Assembly: GCF_014306135.1 (NCBI RefSeq)
Contig: NZ_JACRWD010000001.1
Coordinates: forward strand, 1,550,001-1,614,000
Source of the DNA: Paraclostridium hominis
GTDB taxonomy: Bacteria; Bacillota; Clostridia; Peptostreptococcales; Peptostreptococcaceae
DNA length: 64,000 nt
Direction of reading: 5' to 3'
Positions 47,948 to 56,754 of the stretch are shown here, in pieces. A model generated the notes under the pieces. That model did not search any database, was not told the origin of the DNA, and saw only the letters and a list, made by a program, of their open reading frames with translations. Each line of letters begins with the position of its first letter. Positions within the stretch are counted from its first letter, which is position 1. A program made the translations under genes and the position numbers.

Positions 47948-48519
47948 TATGAGTTAATTTTATTTTCTAAAATTGATAATACATATGGAGATTTAAATTC
48001 TTTAGCTAATATATCCATATATATTTCATCATATTTATTACCACCAATAATTTTAGCTTCTCGTAATTTTCCAGCTTCTTTAAATCCAATTTTTTTATAA
48101 CATTTTATCGCTTGTGTATTAAACGAATATACTTTAAGATATATGTTATTTAAATTTAGTAAATTAAAACCAAAATCTAATAACAATTCTAATGCTTCCT
48201 TACCATATCCATTTCCCCAATAATTTTTATCTCCTATAAATATTCCTACTTCTCCAGTACGATTAATATAATCTAATTTTGGAAATCCTACATTTCCAAT
48301 AACTACATCATTTTCTTTAAGTATTATAGCAAAATTAAATTGTGCTTTTGCTAATCTCTCTAATGCATTTTTCTCAGATTCTTCATCAATTAGCATGTTT
48401 GCAAAAGTCATCCCCAAACTAACTTCCATGTCATTTATCCACTTTGTATACTTTGGATAATCATTTTTATCAATCGGAGATAAATAAATTTTATTTCCAA
48501 TTAGTTTTTTAAAATACAT
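47947..48519 (-). CDS. GNAT acetyltransferase, RimJ/RimL-like
   Basis: A 190-residue GNAT of the Acetyltransf_3 type: VGIFIGDKNYWGNGYGKEALELLLDF is the acetyl-CoA loop and NTQAIKCYKKIGFKEAGKLR the C-terminal strand-helix. Relatives acetylate protein N-termini, polyamines or antibiotics. The start ATG follows AAAGGGGGAATTAGT. It is probably transcribed with the next acetyltransferase gene upstream. Confidence 0.88.
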   Translation of the reverse strand: MYFKKLIGNKIYLSPIDKNDYPKYTKWINDMEVSLGMTFANMLIDEESEKNALERLAKAQFNFAIILKENDVVIGNVGFPKLDYINRTGEVGIFIGDKNYWGNGYGKEALELLLDFGFNLLNLNNIYLKVYSFNTQAIKCYKKIGFKEAGKLREAKIIGGNKYDEIYMDILAKEFKSPYVLSILENKINS

Positions 48520-48565
48520 ACTAATTCCCCCTTTTTATAGTTCTTAATATACAATTATAATTAAA

Positions 48566-49132
48566 TTAAAAGTCTTCACTAATATAATCTTCAGCAAGTA
48601 AAGCGTACATAGAATAATCACAAATTCCTTGATTATTTATATCTGCTTTTCTCATTGTGCCTTCATATTTCATTTTACATTTTTTCATTACTTTCCCTGA
48701 GTTTAAATTAAGAGGATCATGTCTTGCTTCAATACGATTTGCTTTAACTTCAGTTATAAAATACTTAATTAATGCCTTTAGCGCTTCTGAAGTAATTCCT
48801 TGATTCCACCATTTCTTTCCTATACAATAACCAACCTGAACCATACCTATTTCTTCATCTTGGCGTACAATACTTATGCATCCAATAGGATCATCTCCAT
48901 ATGATTTTAATGTAATAGCCCATTGGTAAAAATTTTCATTTTCATATTCATCTATCCAGCTTTTTATAACATGCTTTGAAACTTCAATGCTATCAATTGG
49001 TTTCCAAGTAAGAAACTTTGTAACTTCAGAATCACTCGCCCAATTTTCATACATAGCCTTTGCATCTGATAATTCAAACTTTCTCAAAATTAAATTTTCA
49101 GTTTCTATTCTTTTTGTTCCTTTATGTTTCAT
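48566..49132 (-). CDS. GNAT acetyltransferase, RimJ/RimL-like
   Basis: A 188-residue GNAT: TENLILRKFELSDAKAMYEN at the start, VQVGYCIGKKWWNQGITSEA LKA in the CoA loop and RIEARHDPLNLNSGKVMKKC near the end. It is related in type but not closely to the neighbouring gene at 47947. The start ATG follows AAGGGGGATGTT. The substrate is unknown. Confidence 0.88.
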   Translation of the reverse strand: MKHKGTKRIETENLILRKFELSDAKAMYENWASDSEVTKFLTWKPIDSIEVSKHVIKSWIDEYENENFYQWAITLKSYGDDPIGCISIVRQDEEIGMVQVGYCIGKKWWNQGITSEALKALIKYFITEVKANRIEARHDPLNLNSGKVMKKCKMKYEGTMRKADINNQGICDYSMYALLAEDYISEDF

Positions 49133-49228
49133 AACATCCCCCTTGTATATTCCTTAATTAACAATATATAAAAATTATTTCCAATCTCTTATACAAAAGT
49201 ATAAGCTTATTTTCTTTTCTATATTACA

Positions 49229-49717
49229 CTAATTTTTTTCATCGTCATCTTCTAGTTGTATTTCAATTTGAATTTGTTTTCTTTTATTTATAACATATAA
49301 TATCTGAAGAACTACAAATGATACAACAGATGCACATACAAAAGTGACTAATGAAACAACTACTGAATTAACAATATCAGTTGTAAATATTTCTCTAAAT
49401 TTTATATAGTTAAGAATAGTATTTACAATGGTTATTATAATTCCGCAAATAATGCTATTTATAATAACAACCCTTTGATTTACTTTATTAGAATTAAAAA
49501 TATCATTTCCTACCATTATATTACGTACTATAACATACAAAGAAACAGTTATAAGTAGAATCATCTCAACTGCATATTGTGAAAATGGTGCATCAAAAAT
49601 ATATTGTTGAACTAAAACTGATAAAAACAAGCCTAAAGAAATTATTTGAAATGCATCATTTCCAATTTTTCTTTTTTGTGATAAAACTCTTTCATCTTGA
49701 ATTTTCTTTTTTTTCAT
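49229..49717 (-). CDS. DUF6773-like membrane protein paired with XRE
   Basis: A 162-residue protein with four membrane helices (IISLGLFLSVLVQQYIF, AVEMILLITVSLYVIV, VVIINSIICGIIITIV, VSLVTFVCASVVSFVVLQIL) and an N-terminal KIQDERVLSQKRKIGNDAF. This matches my recollection of DUF6773 proteins, which accompany small XRE regulators. The ATG at 49717 follows GGGAGGAATAAAA, 2 nt after the regulator gene. Function is unknown. Confidence 0.7.
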   Translation of the reverse strand: MKKKKIQDERVLSQKRKIGNDAFQIISLGLFLSVLVQQYIFDAPFSQYAVEMILLITVSLYVIVRNIMVGNDIFNSNKVNQRVVIINSIICGIIITIVNTILNYIKFREIFTTDIVNSVVVSLVTFVCASVVSFVVLQILYVINKRKQIQIEIQLEDDDEKN

Positions 49718-49719
49718 TT

Positions 49720-49914
49720 TTATTCCTCCCAAAATAAATCATTTAATGTTTTTCCAAGTACTTTACATATTGCTATACAAAGATTAAGTGTAGGATTGTA
49801 ATCTCCTGATTCAATTAATCCAATAGTTTGCCTTGTCACACCTACAGCTTTTGCTAAATCCACTTGTTTCATATCACACTCAATACGAGCCATTTTCATT
49901 TTTTTATTTTTCAT
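49720..49914 (-). CDS. XRE regulator of the DUF6773-like module
   Basis: A 64-residue HTH protein (MARIECDMKQVDLAKAVG, then VTRQTIGLIESGDYNPTLNL). A TTG three codons upstream is the alternative start; both are within reach of AAGGAGGTC. It pairs with the membrane protein directly downstream. The same two-gene layout is seen at 21207-21834 and, in reversed order, at 56755-57466. Confidence 0.88.
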   Translation of the reverse strand: MKNKKMKMARIECDMKQVDLAKAVGVTRQTIGLIESGDYNPTLNLCIAICKVLGKTLNDLFWEE

Positions 49915-50081
49915 ATATATCAATGACCTCCTTATATTACATAATGTATGATATACATTTCAAAATGTTAACTATATATTGCATTAATTAAAAATACTGC
50001 AGATATAGATAACATTTAAAATTTACACCAATTACTAGGTATCTCATATTCTTTATATGGAATTATAAAAATATATCATAA

Positions 50082-50131
50082 AAAAATTAATCAAATAAAT
50101 TTTATTCTAAATTTATTCGATTAATTCTTTT
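50082..50131. terminator. Hairpin upstream of marR
   Basis: AATTAATCAAATAAATTT (50086-50103) pairs with AAATTTATTCGATTAATT (50109-50126), followed by a T-rich stretch. It insulates the marR-MATE operon from upstream reading. Confidence 0.6.
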
Positions 50132-50160
50132 ATTACGAGTATTATTGGGTAAAAACGACA

Positions 50161-50215
50161 TTAGTTGACAAATCAATTAATTATATATATATTAATATAG
50201 TTGATAAGTCAACTA
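50161..50215 (+). promoter_or_regulatory. Promoter with MarR operators for marR-MATE
   Basis: -35 TTGACA (50165-50170), 17 bp, -10 TATATT (50188-50193). A palindrome TAGTTGATAAGTCAACTA (50198-50215) follows the -10, and a related TTAGTTGACAAATCAATTAA covers the -35. Autorepression by the MarR protein encoded next is likely. Confidence 0.7.
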
Positions 50216-50241
50216 TTTCAAATGTATTAGGAGCGTAATCT

Positions 50242-50688
50242 ATGGTTAAAAGTAACACTGGTCATATTGGAAAATTCACCTCAAAGATATCTAGAAGATC
50301 TAGTATCTATATAAGCAGGCTAACAAATAAATACGGCATTAACAATACACAATTACTGTGTTTAGTAGTTTTATATAGAGGAGATGGAAAGACACAAGAC
50401 TTTTTATCAGAAGAATTAAGTCTAGATAAAGCTGGTGTAACAAGATGTGTAAAAAAACTAGAAGAATTAGGCTATATAGTAAAAAGAAAAGATGAATCTG
50501 ACAAAAGATTATATAATCTATTCTTAACAGATAAAGCAAAATCGTTAGAAAAAGAAGCCTATACACTATTAAGTGAATGGGAAAAAAAACTAACAAAAGG
50601 CTTAGATGAACATGAAAAAGAAATAGCCTTAAAAGTATTAAAGCAAGTTTCTTTAAATGCAGATGAGGCTTATAAAAACTTAAAGTAA
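50242..50688 (+). CDS. MarR regulator of MATE pump
   Basis: A 148-residue MarR protein: DGKTQDFLSEELSLDKAGVT, RCVKKLEELGYIVKRKDESD and KRLYNLFLTDKAKSLEKEA form the winged helix. It is the first gene of a two-gene operon with the MATE gene 25 nt downstream. The palindromic sites in its promoter indicate autoregulation. The inducing compound is unknown. Confidence 0.9.
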   Translation: MVKSNTGHIGKFTSKISRRSSIYISRLTNKYGINNTQLLCLVVLYRGDGKTQDFLSEELSLDKAGVTRCVKKLEELGYIVKRKDESDKRLYNLFLTDKAKSLEKEAYTLLSEWEKKLTKGLDEHEKEIALKVLKQVSLNADEAYKNLK

Positions 50689-50713
50689 CATAAAGACATC
50701 AGGAGGTTTAACT

Positions 50714-52075
50714 ATGAATGAAACACAAAATTTATTAGGTAGTGAACCAATTGGTAAACTACTCTTAAAATACTCTATCCCTGCAATTATAAGTATGCTA
50801 GTAAATGCCTTATACAATGTAATTGATAGAATATTTATCGGAAACATGCCAGGAGCTGGCCCTTTAGCAATAGCTGGTGTAGGTGTAACCATGCCTATAA
50901 CGACAATTTTATTAGCTTTTGGTATGCTTATAGGTATCGGCTCTACAACAGTTATATCTATTAAATTAGGTCAAGGAAAAAAGGATGATGCAGATAAAAT
51001 CTTAGCAAACTCAATTACACTATCAGCAATTATAGGTTTAATTTTAACTTTAATTGGTATATTATTTGCAAATAAAATCCTTTTAGCATTTGGTGCTAGT
51101 GATCAGTCTTTATATTATGCAAAATCATTTTGTAATATAATCTTACTAGGTTCTGTATTTAATATAATGGCATTTTCATTAAATGCAACTATAAGAGGAG
51201 ATGGAAATCCTAGACTTTCTGCAATGATAATGGTTATAGGTTGTATAGTAAATATAGTACTTGACTATATATTTATTTTTGTACTTAAAATTGGAATACA
51301 AGGAGCAGCATTAGCAACTGTAATAGCTCAAATTGTAACAGCTATATTAGGATTAAACTATTATATAAAAGGTAAATCTAATTTAACTTTTAAAAAAGAA
51401 AATTTAAAATTAGATAAAGATATTATAAAAGCAATATTTGGAATTGGTATTTCACCATTTTCAATGCAAATAGCTGCAAGTTTAGTTCAAGTTATAAGTA
51501 ATAATGCTTTAAAAGTATATGGAGGAGATATAGGTATTGGAGCTATGGCTACTATAGCATCAATAGCTATGATATTCTTAATGCCTCTATATGGTATAAA
51601 TCAAGGTTCACAACCTATAATAGGTTTTAACTACGGAAAAAAACAATATGATAGATCTAAAAAGGCTTTTACCTTATCTTTAATATTTGGAATAATTTTA
51701 TTAACTTTCGGATTTATATCTATCTGGATGTACCCAGAATTTTACGTTGTCATGTTTAATAGTGATCCTAAATTAGTAGCAGTAACATCTAATGGTTTAA
51801 GAAAATACTGCTTAATGCTACCTTTATTACCTATAATAGTTTTAGGTACAAATTATCTACAATCAATTGGAAAAGCAAAACAAGCAATGTTTTTAAGTTT
51901 ATTAAGACAAGTTTTAGTTTTAATACCAATGATATTAATTTTACCTAAATTTATGCAATTAAATGGAATTTGGTATGCACAATCTATATCTGATGCAACA
52001 TCAATTGTAATAGCATTTATAATGCTAGTTATAGAGTTTAGATCATATAAAAAATTACCATCAGAAAAAAATTAA
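50714..52075 (+). CDS. MATE family multidrug efflux transporter (MepA-like)
   Basis: A 453-residue 12-helix MATE transporter: GKLLLKYSIPAIISMLVNAL, YNVIDRIFIGNMPG and IGSTTVISIKLGQGKKDDAD, with INQGSQPIIGFNYGKKQYD at the second lobe. The local MarR-MATE operon resembles the MepR-MepA system of Staphylococcus in organisation. It would export cationic drugs or dyes. The start ATG follows CAGGAGGTTTAACT. Confidence 0.9.
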   Translation: MNETQNLLGSEPIGKLLLKYSIPAIISMLVNALYNVIDRIFIGNMPGAGPLAIAGVGVTMPITTILLAFGMLIGIGSTTVISIKLGQGKKDDADKILANSITLSAIIGLILTLIGILFANKILLAFGASDQSLYYAKSFCNIILLGSVFNIMAFSLNATIRGDGNPRLSAMIMVIGCIVNIVLDYIFIFVLKIGIQGAALATVIAQIVTAILGLNYYIKGKSNLTFKKENLKLDKDIIKAIFGIGISPFSMQIAASLVQVISNNALKVYGGDIGIGAMATIASIAMIFLMPLYGINQGSQPIIGFNYGKKQYDRSKKAFTLSLIFGIILLTFGFISIWMYPEFYVVMFNSDPKLVAVTSNGLRKYCLMLPLLPIIVLGTNYLQSIGKAKQAMFLSLLRQVLVLIPMILILPKFMQLNGIWYAQSISDATSIVIAFIMLVIEFRSYKKLPSEKN

Positions 52076-52094
52076 ATATAAATTATAGAAAATC

Positions 52095-52150
52095 ATAAGC
52101 CAAACTATATTTTTAAAATTTAAAATTAAAATATAGTCTGGCTTTAATTA
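52095..52150 (+). terminator. Terminator after MATE gene
   Basis: ATAAGCCAAACTATATTTT pairs with AAAATATAGTCTGGCTTTAAT. The rest of 52151-52404 is a leader with an extended -10 (TGCTACAAT, TACAAT at 52356-52361) for the alcohol dehydrogenase gene. Confidence 0.75.
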
Positions 52151-52404
52151 TATTATTTTTAAAATAATTTATAGTTCACTACTCTATCAATTAAAAAATT
52201 CAATAATTAAGCCTACGCTACTCCATATTTATCAAACTATAGTATTCAGTTTGTATCTGATAATATATTCACACTTAGATTATCAATTTCTAGTCCTTAT
52301 TACAAAAAAAGATTTATATTTTTATGAAAAAGCTTTATTTCCATGTAAAGTGTGCTACAATCTAAGATAAGAGTGTTAAATAATTGTCTAAGGGGGTACT
52401 GAAA

Positions 52405-53460
52405 ATGAAAGGTTTTGCAATGCTTGGTATAGGAAAAACAGGTTGGATTGAAAAAGAAAGACCACTATGTGGTCCTTTAGATGCTATTGTTCGTCCTCTC
52501 GCTATTTCACCTTGTACATCAGATATTCACACTGTATGGGAAGGTGCAATTGGTGAACGTCATAACATGATTCTTGGGCATGAAGCTGTCGGAGAGGTAG
52601 TAGAGATAGGTTCACTTGTAAAAGATATAAAAGTTGGCGATAAAGTTATTGTTCCTGCAATAACACCTGATTGGGGATCATTAGAAGCACAAGCAGGATA
52701 TTCAATGCATTCTGGTGGCATGCTTGCTGGCTGGAAATTCAGTAATTTCAAAGATGGAGTTTTTGGGGAATATTTTCATGTAAATGAGGCTGATGCAAAC
52801 TTAGCAGTATTACCAGAAGGAATAGATATAGCAGATGCAGTTATGCTTAGTGACATGGTTCCTACAGGTTTTCATGGTGTAGAATTAGCAGATGTTCAAT
52901 TTGGTGATAGTGTATGTGTTATTGGTATTGGTCCTGTTGGTCTTATGGCTGTTGCTGGAGCAGCACTTCGTGGAGCATCTGATTTATATGCAGTTGGTTC
53001 TCGTCCAAATTGTATAGAAATTGCGAAAGAATATGGTGCAACAGATATTATAAATTACCGTGAAGGAGATATTGTAGAACAGATTATGTCAAAAACTCAT
53101 GGAAAAGGTGTTGATAAAGTTATCGTAGCCGGTGGTGATGTAGATACTATGGCTCAAGCTATTTCTATAGTAAAACCTGGTGGAATAATCGGAAATGTAA
53201 ATTACCTTGGTTCAGGGGAATATGTTAAAATCCCACGTGTTGAATGGGGATGTGGTATGGGTCATAAAACTATTTCAGGCGGATTAATGCCAGGTGGAAG
53301 ACTTCGTATGGAAAAATTAGCTAAACTTTTACAAACAAATCGTTTAGATACTTCAAAACTAATTACTCATCGTTTTTATGGATTTGATAAAATAGAAGAT
53401 GCTTTAATGTTAATGAAAGATAAACCAAAAGATTTAATTAAACCTGTGGTTATATTATAA
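52405..53460 (+). CDS. adh: NADPH-dependent secondary alcohol dehydrogenase, zinc type
   Basis: A 351-residue protein colinear with the well-known Clostridium beijerinckii secondary alcohol dehydrogenase, which is also 351 residues. Catalytic zinc ligands are C37, H59 and D150. GIGPVGL is the cofactor fold, and GSRP at 198-201 is the NADPH-specificity loop. It would interconvert acetone and isopropanol or similar ketone-alcohol pairs. The ATG at 52405 follows AAGGGGGTACTGAAA, seven codons inside the longest frame. Monocistronic. Composition is less AT-rich than its neighbours. Confidence 0.92.
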   Translation: MKGFAMLGIGKTGWIEKERPLCGPLDAIVRPLAISPCTSDIHTVWEGAIGERHNMILGHEAVGEVVEIGSLVKDIKVGDKVIVPAITPDWGSLEAQAGYSMHSGGMLAGWKFSNFKDGVFGEYFHVNEADANLAVLPEGIDIADAVMLSDMVPTGFHGVELADVQFGDSVCVIGIGPVGLMAVAGAALRGASDLYAVGSRPNCIEIAKEYGATDIINYREGDIVEQIMSKTHGKGVDKVIVAGGDVDTMAQAISIVKPGGIIGNVNYLGSGEYVKIPRVEWGCGMGHKTISGGLMPGGRLRMEKLAKLLQTNRLDTSKLITHRFYGFDKIEDALMLMKDKPKDLIKPVVIL

Positions 53461-53473
53461 TTATTAATAAATT

Positions 53474-53512
53474 AAAAGGTGTAGTAAGTATTTTGGGCTA
53501 CACCTTTTTTAT
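53474..53512. terminator. Bidirectional terminator
   Basis: AAAAGGTGTAG (53475-53485) pairs with CTACACCTTTT (53499-53509). Confidence 0.85.
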
Positions 53513-53540
53513 ATTTTAAATAACTATTTTATTTATATAT

Positions 53541-54023
53541 TTACTTTATAGAACTATATATGCTATATAACTTTGTAATTTCAACTAATATATCATTAGT
53601 AGCTTTTGTATACCCTTTTGCTTTATCGGCTTTAATCTCTTTTATAAATTCATTAATAGAATCCCTAATTTTTTTGTATGAATTGCATATACTCTCTGCA
53701 AGATTTTTACTTTCATTTGAATTTGTATTATTTGAAATTTTATCAAATAGTTTTTCGTCACTTTGAATTTTATCAGATAAATTTTTAATACATGATAAAT
53801 CGTTCTTATCTAAATCCTTATTACTAAATAACTCTTTTGTAGTAATAAAAGATTGTGACATAATATTTTCTAAAGAAGTTTTAATCTCTTTTTTTATATC
53901 TGAATTTGTATATATCTTATTTTGACTTTTAACATTATCTAATGATTCACATCCTACTACCCCTATAATTCCTAATGATATAGTTAAAACAATAAATATT
54001 TTTTTATATATTTTAATATTCAT
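53541..54023 (-). CDS. Lipoprotein of unknown function
   Basis: A 160-residue protein. The signal peptide ends in a lipobox IIGVVGC (cysteine near residue 25). The mature part is helical with many serines, lysines and asparagines (SLENIMSQSFITTKELFSNK, then SICNSYKKIRDSINEFIKEI). No family is recognised. The start ATG follows AAGGAGATAAATTGT. Monocistronic. Confidence 0.7.
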   Translation of the reverse strand: MNIKIYKKIFIVLTISLGIIGVVGCESLDNVKSQNKIYTNSDIKKEIKTSLENIMSQSFITTKELFSNKDLDKNDLSCIKNLSDKIQSDEKLFDKISNNTNSNESKNLAESICNSYKKIRDSINEFIKEIKADKAKGYTKATNDILVEITKLYSIYSSIK

Positions 54024-54259
54024 ACAATTTATCTCCTTATAAAAAAATTATAAGTCTATCTTAAACACCAAAACTTAAATTAAGTTTATCTTAATCTTAA
54101 ATAATCATTAAATATTTAAATTTGATTAACTATATTTTACTAAAAGTACCTTATAAAATATCTAATTAAATTTCATCAAATTATTATAAAACTCCTCAAT
54201 TAATAAAAAAAGTTGTATAATATTTGTATAATTTAAATCTATAGTTTGGTGGTGATAAG

Positions 54260-54424
54260 ATGATTAATCTTAATAAAAACTTCAAAAAATATCTAATTAT
54301 AATTCCAATTTATTTTATATATATTACAGTATTTGAATTAATTATAGGTTGTAGCTTTGGGGATATATGGGATGACCTTTTACAAAAATTTGGTATATGT
54401 AAAGTTAAAAAACACATAGGTTAG
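54260..54424 (+). CDS. 54-residue membrane protein
   Basis: The ATG at 54260 follows GGTGGTGATAAG. It encodes a basic start (MINLNKNFKKY), a membrane helix (LIIIPIYFIYITVFELIIG) and a polar tail with two cysteines (CSFGDIWDDLLQKFGICKVK). It lies alone in a 770-bp stretch between the lipoprotein gene and a redox operon. No family is recognised. Confidence 0.55.
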   Translation: MINLNKNFKKYLIIIPIYFIYITVFELIIGCSFGDIWDDLLQKFGICKVKKHIG

Positions 54425-54570
54425 CTTAAATTTTCCTTTGCAAATAGTTTATTTCAATTAAAATAAATATCATGCTATAATAAGCTAATGAAAACGTATC
54501 CATAGAACAACTATCAAAAGAGTATTATTTATTTCAAAATAGTATTAGAAGAATAATATACAAATGTAAA

Positions 54571-54606
54571 AAGAAAGTACCTAATTCATGTTAGGTACTT
54601 TTTTAC
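54571..54606 (+). terminator. Terminator
   Basis: AAAGTACCTAA pairs with TTAGGTACTTT, followed by T-run. It lies about 150 nt after the 54-residue gene. The rest of 54425-54735 shows no further gene. Confidence 0.75.
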
Positions 54607-54735
54607 TAAAAACATTATATATCATTTTCAGATTAATACTCTATAAATTACAAGTGATGTAACTTAATTAATGACCTCATAATATTAATTTCTTAAATAA
54701 AAAATTTAATTAAAGATCAGTTTCCTAATTGGTCT

Positions 54736-54786
54736 AAAAGAGTGTATTAATTGAAATTACTTATTTCTATCAAATAAACTCTTTAT
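54736..54786 (-). terminator. Terminator of the redox operon
   Basis: On the minus strand AAAGAGTTTATT pairs with AATACACTCTTTT around an AT loop, 8 nt after the stop of the polyferredoxin gene. Confidence 0.6.
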
Positions 54787-54793
54787 ACTTATA

Positions 54794-55628
54794 TTATTTT
54801 TTCATACTCAATCCCAATGAAATAGCGCCTTTAGAACATACCCTTTTGCAATCACCACAGCGAATACATTCCCCCAAATTACAATCTTTTGTTAACTCTA
54901 CATTCATTTTACAAACTCTTTCACAAGCCTTACATCCATCACACTTAATACTATCAATGTTGATTTTATAAAAACTTAACTTATTAAAAAGTGAGTAAAA
55001 AGCACCTAATGGGCAAATATATTTACAAAATGGTCTATATATAAATATAGAAAAAACTATAGTTAATATAAGTAAACTCATCTTCCAGTTAAACAAAAAT
55101 CCTACCATATTTCTCAAACCTTCATTTTTTATTAAAAGTGGTATTCCACCCTCTAAAGTTCCAGCTGGACAAATCCATTGACAAAAATGTGGTTGTGCTG
55201 TTCCAAATTCATTAGTTACAAATATAGAAAAAAACCACAACAGGAACAATAAGTACAATATATTTAACATATCTTAAAGATTTATCAATACTTTTTTTAA
55301 CTTTTATCTTTGGAGTCTTAATTTTATAAATTAAATCTTGTAAAAATCCAAAAGGACATAAAAATCCACATATAAATCTACCTAAAATTACTCCAAATAG
55401 TATCATTATGCCAACTATATAATAAGAAAAACTAAAACTGCTTCCTCCTAACACTGCTTGTAAAGAACCTATTGGACAAGACCCTACTGCCCCTGGGCAC
55501 GAATAGCAATTTAATCCTGGTGTGCAAAAATACTTTGTTTTTCCTGTGTAAATCTTTCCTTTGAAAAATCCAGCAACATACCCATTTGAAAGTGCGGTTG
55601 CCACAATTTGAATATAACTTCTTTTCAT
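54794..55628 (-). pseudogene. 4Fe-4S membrane polyferredoxin (NapH-like), frameshifted
   Basis: Two overlapping frames together make one protein of the NapH/CcoG-type membrane iron-sulfur family. The first part starts at 55628 (MKRSYIQIVATALSNGYVAG) and holds CTPGLNCYSCPGAVGSCPIG and ICGFLCPFG. The second part holds HFCQWICPAGTLEGG, CKYICPLGAF and two [4Fe-4S] motifs (CDGCKACERVC, CIRCGDCKRVC). The frames are joined at a run of seven T (55229-55235): removing one T restores VVVFSIFVTNEFG. This is a true mutation, slippage-dependent expression or a sequencing error. Confidence 0.8.
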
Positions 55629-55774
55629 TATCCCACTCCAATACATTCAAGACAAATTTTAACAGCCTTTTTTAAAACTACAAGGTGTTCGTTTCTTAAT
55701 ATACCAATATAAATAAAAATGATTGAAATTAGTAGTAAAATATATTTACTACAATAATTTATATTTTTAATCAT
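55628..55774 (-). CDS. CD1871A-family CXXC peptide
   Basis: A 48-residue protein: one membrane helix (YILLLISIIFIYIGI), then RNEHLVVLKKAVKICLECIG. It matches the clostridial CD1871A family of CXXC small proteins as I know it. It lies between a TlpA-like thioredoxin gene and the iron-sulfur gene and overlaps both by one nucleotide (ATG inside TAATG at each end). The CXXC probably exchanges disulfides with its neighbours. The start follows GATGGAGGAAAAATA. Confidence 0.8.
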   Translation of the reverse strand: MIKNINYCSKYILLLISIIFIYIGILRNEHLVVLKKAVKICLECIGVG

Positions 55775-56370
55775 TATTTTTCCTCCATCAATTTCAAACG
55801 ATCATTAATAGATTTGCTATAATCATTAGCTGTATTTCCTCCAAAGTGAGGAGTCCCCACAACTTTTCCTTCACTATCTACAAATATTGTTGTAGGCAAA
55901 ATTTGTATACCATCAGTTAAATTTTTCTTTAAAAACTCATCTGGAATTAATGTTGTAAAATTAGCATTTGATTTTTTCATTACATCTTTTGCAATATCTA
56001 AATACTCTTTGCCATCTCCTGCATCAATACAAATTGAAATTATGCTAGTACCTTTTGGCAAATCTCTATTTAGCTTTGAAATTTCTGGCATTTCATCTAT
56101 ACATGGCCCACACCATGTAGCCCAAATATTTACCATAGTTAATTTATTTTTACTAAATATATCAGAATCGATTTCTTTGTTATTTAAATCCTTTGCTTTA
56201 AATCCTTTAATATTTACATTTTGAAATTTCTTTATTTGTTCTTGTTGTTGTTGTTTTTCTTCTTCTTCTGTAAGTACAACTACATCACTCGGTCCAAAAA
56301 AGCGAATGACTGCAACTAATCCTAAAACTACTATCGCTAATATTATTAATACTTTTTTTAATTTTTTCAT
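55774..56370 (-). CDS. TlpA-like membrane-anchored thioredoxin
   Basis: A 198-residue protein: N-terminal anchor (VLIILAIVVLGLVAVIRFF), a glutamine- and glutamate-rich spacer, then a TlpA/ResA-type thioredoxin domain with NIWATWCGPCIDEMPEI (active-site cysteines 87 and 90), and the cis-proline loop ILPTTIFVDSEGKVVG. It acts outside the membrane on disulfides. It is the first gene of a three-gene operon with the CXXC peptide and the iron-sulfur membrane protein, which could supply electrons. Confidence 0.9.
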   Translation of the reverse strand: MKKLKKVLIILAIVVLGLVAVIRFFGPSDVVVLTEEEEKQQQQEQIKKFQNVNIKGFKAKDLNNKEIDSDIFSKNKLTMVNIWATWCGPCIDEMPEISKLNRDLPKGTSIISICIDAGDGKEYLDIAKDVMKKSNANFTTLIPDEFLKKNLTDGIQILPTTIFVDSEGKVVGTPHFGGNTANDYSKSINDRLKLMEEK

Positions 56371-56453
56371 TTGTTTCTCCTTTTGAATTTACTTATTTTG
56401 TCCTAGGTAAAATCGATCAACCCCTACTTAAGATACAATATGTAAATAAGTTA

Positions 56454-56518
56454 GTCAATAATTTTTTATCGAAAAACAATAAATAATTATTGACTTTTAA
56501 CAACATAAATTGTATTCT
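56454..56518 (+). promoter_or_regulatory. Promoter with inverted repeat
   Basis: GTCAATAATT (56454-56463) and AATTATTGAC (56485-56494) are inverted copies. The right arm overlaps -35 TTGACT (56490-56495), followed after 17 bp by -10 TATTCT (56513-56518). It reads toward the DUF2975 gene. At 56581 a strong ribosome site (AGAAAGGAG) precedes ATG AAA AGT TAA, a three-codon frame of unknown meaning. Confidence 0.55.
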
Positions 56519-56754
56519 AGAATAGACAAATGAGATTTTTAGGATAATTTTAAAATTATAATGCTTAGAAAGGAGTAAAAATGAAAAGTTAATAATATCT
56601 ATGATAAAAAATTATTAAATCAAATTTAAAAACTAATTTTTAATTATTTATTTTCAAGTATTTAAATACTTAATTTTTAAATAAAAGTAATTTCTAGCTA
56701 CATATAGTACAACATTAAAAAATATTGTAAAATAAAAAACGGAGGTAGTAATAC

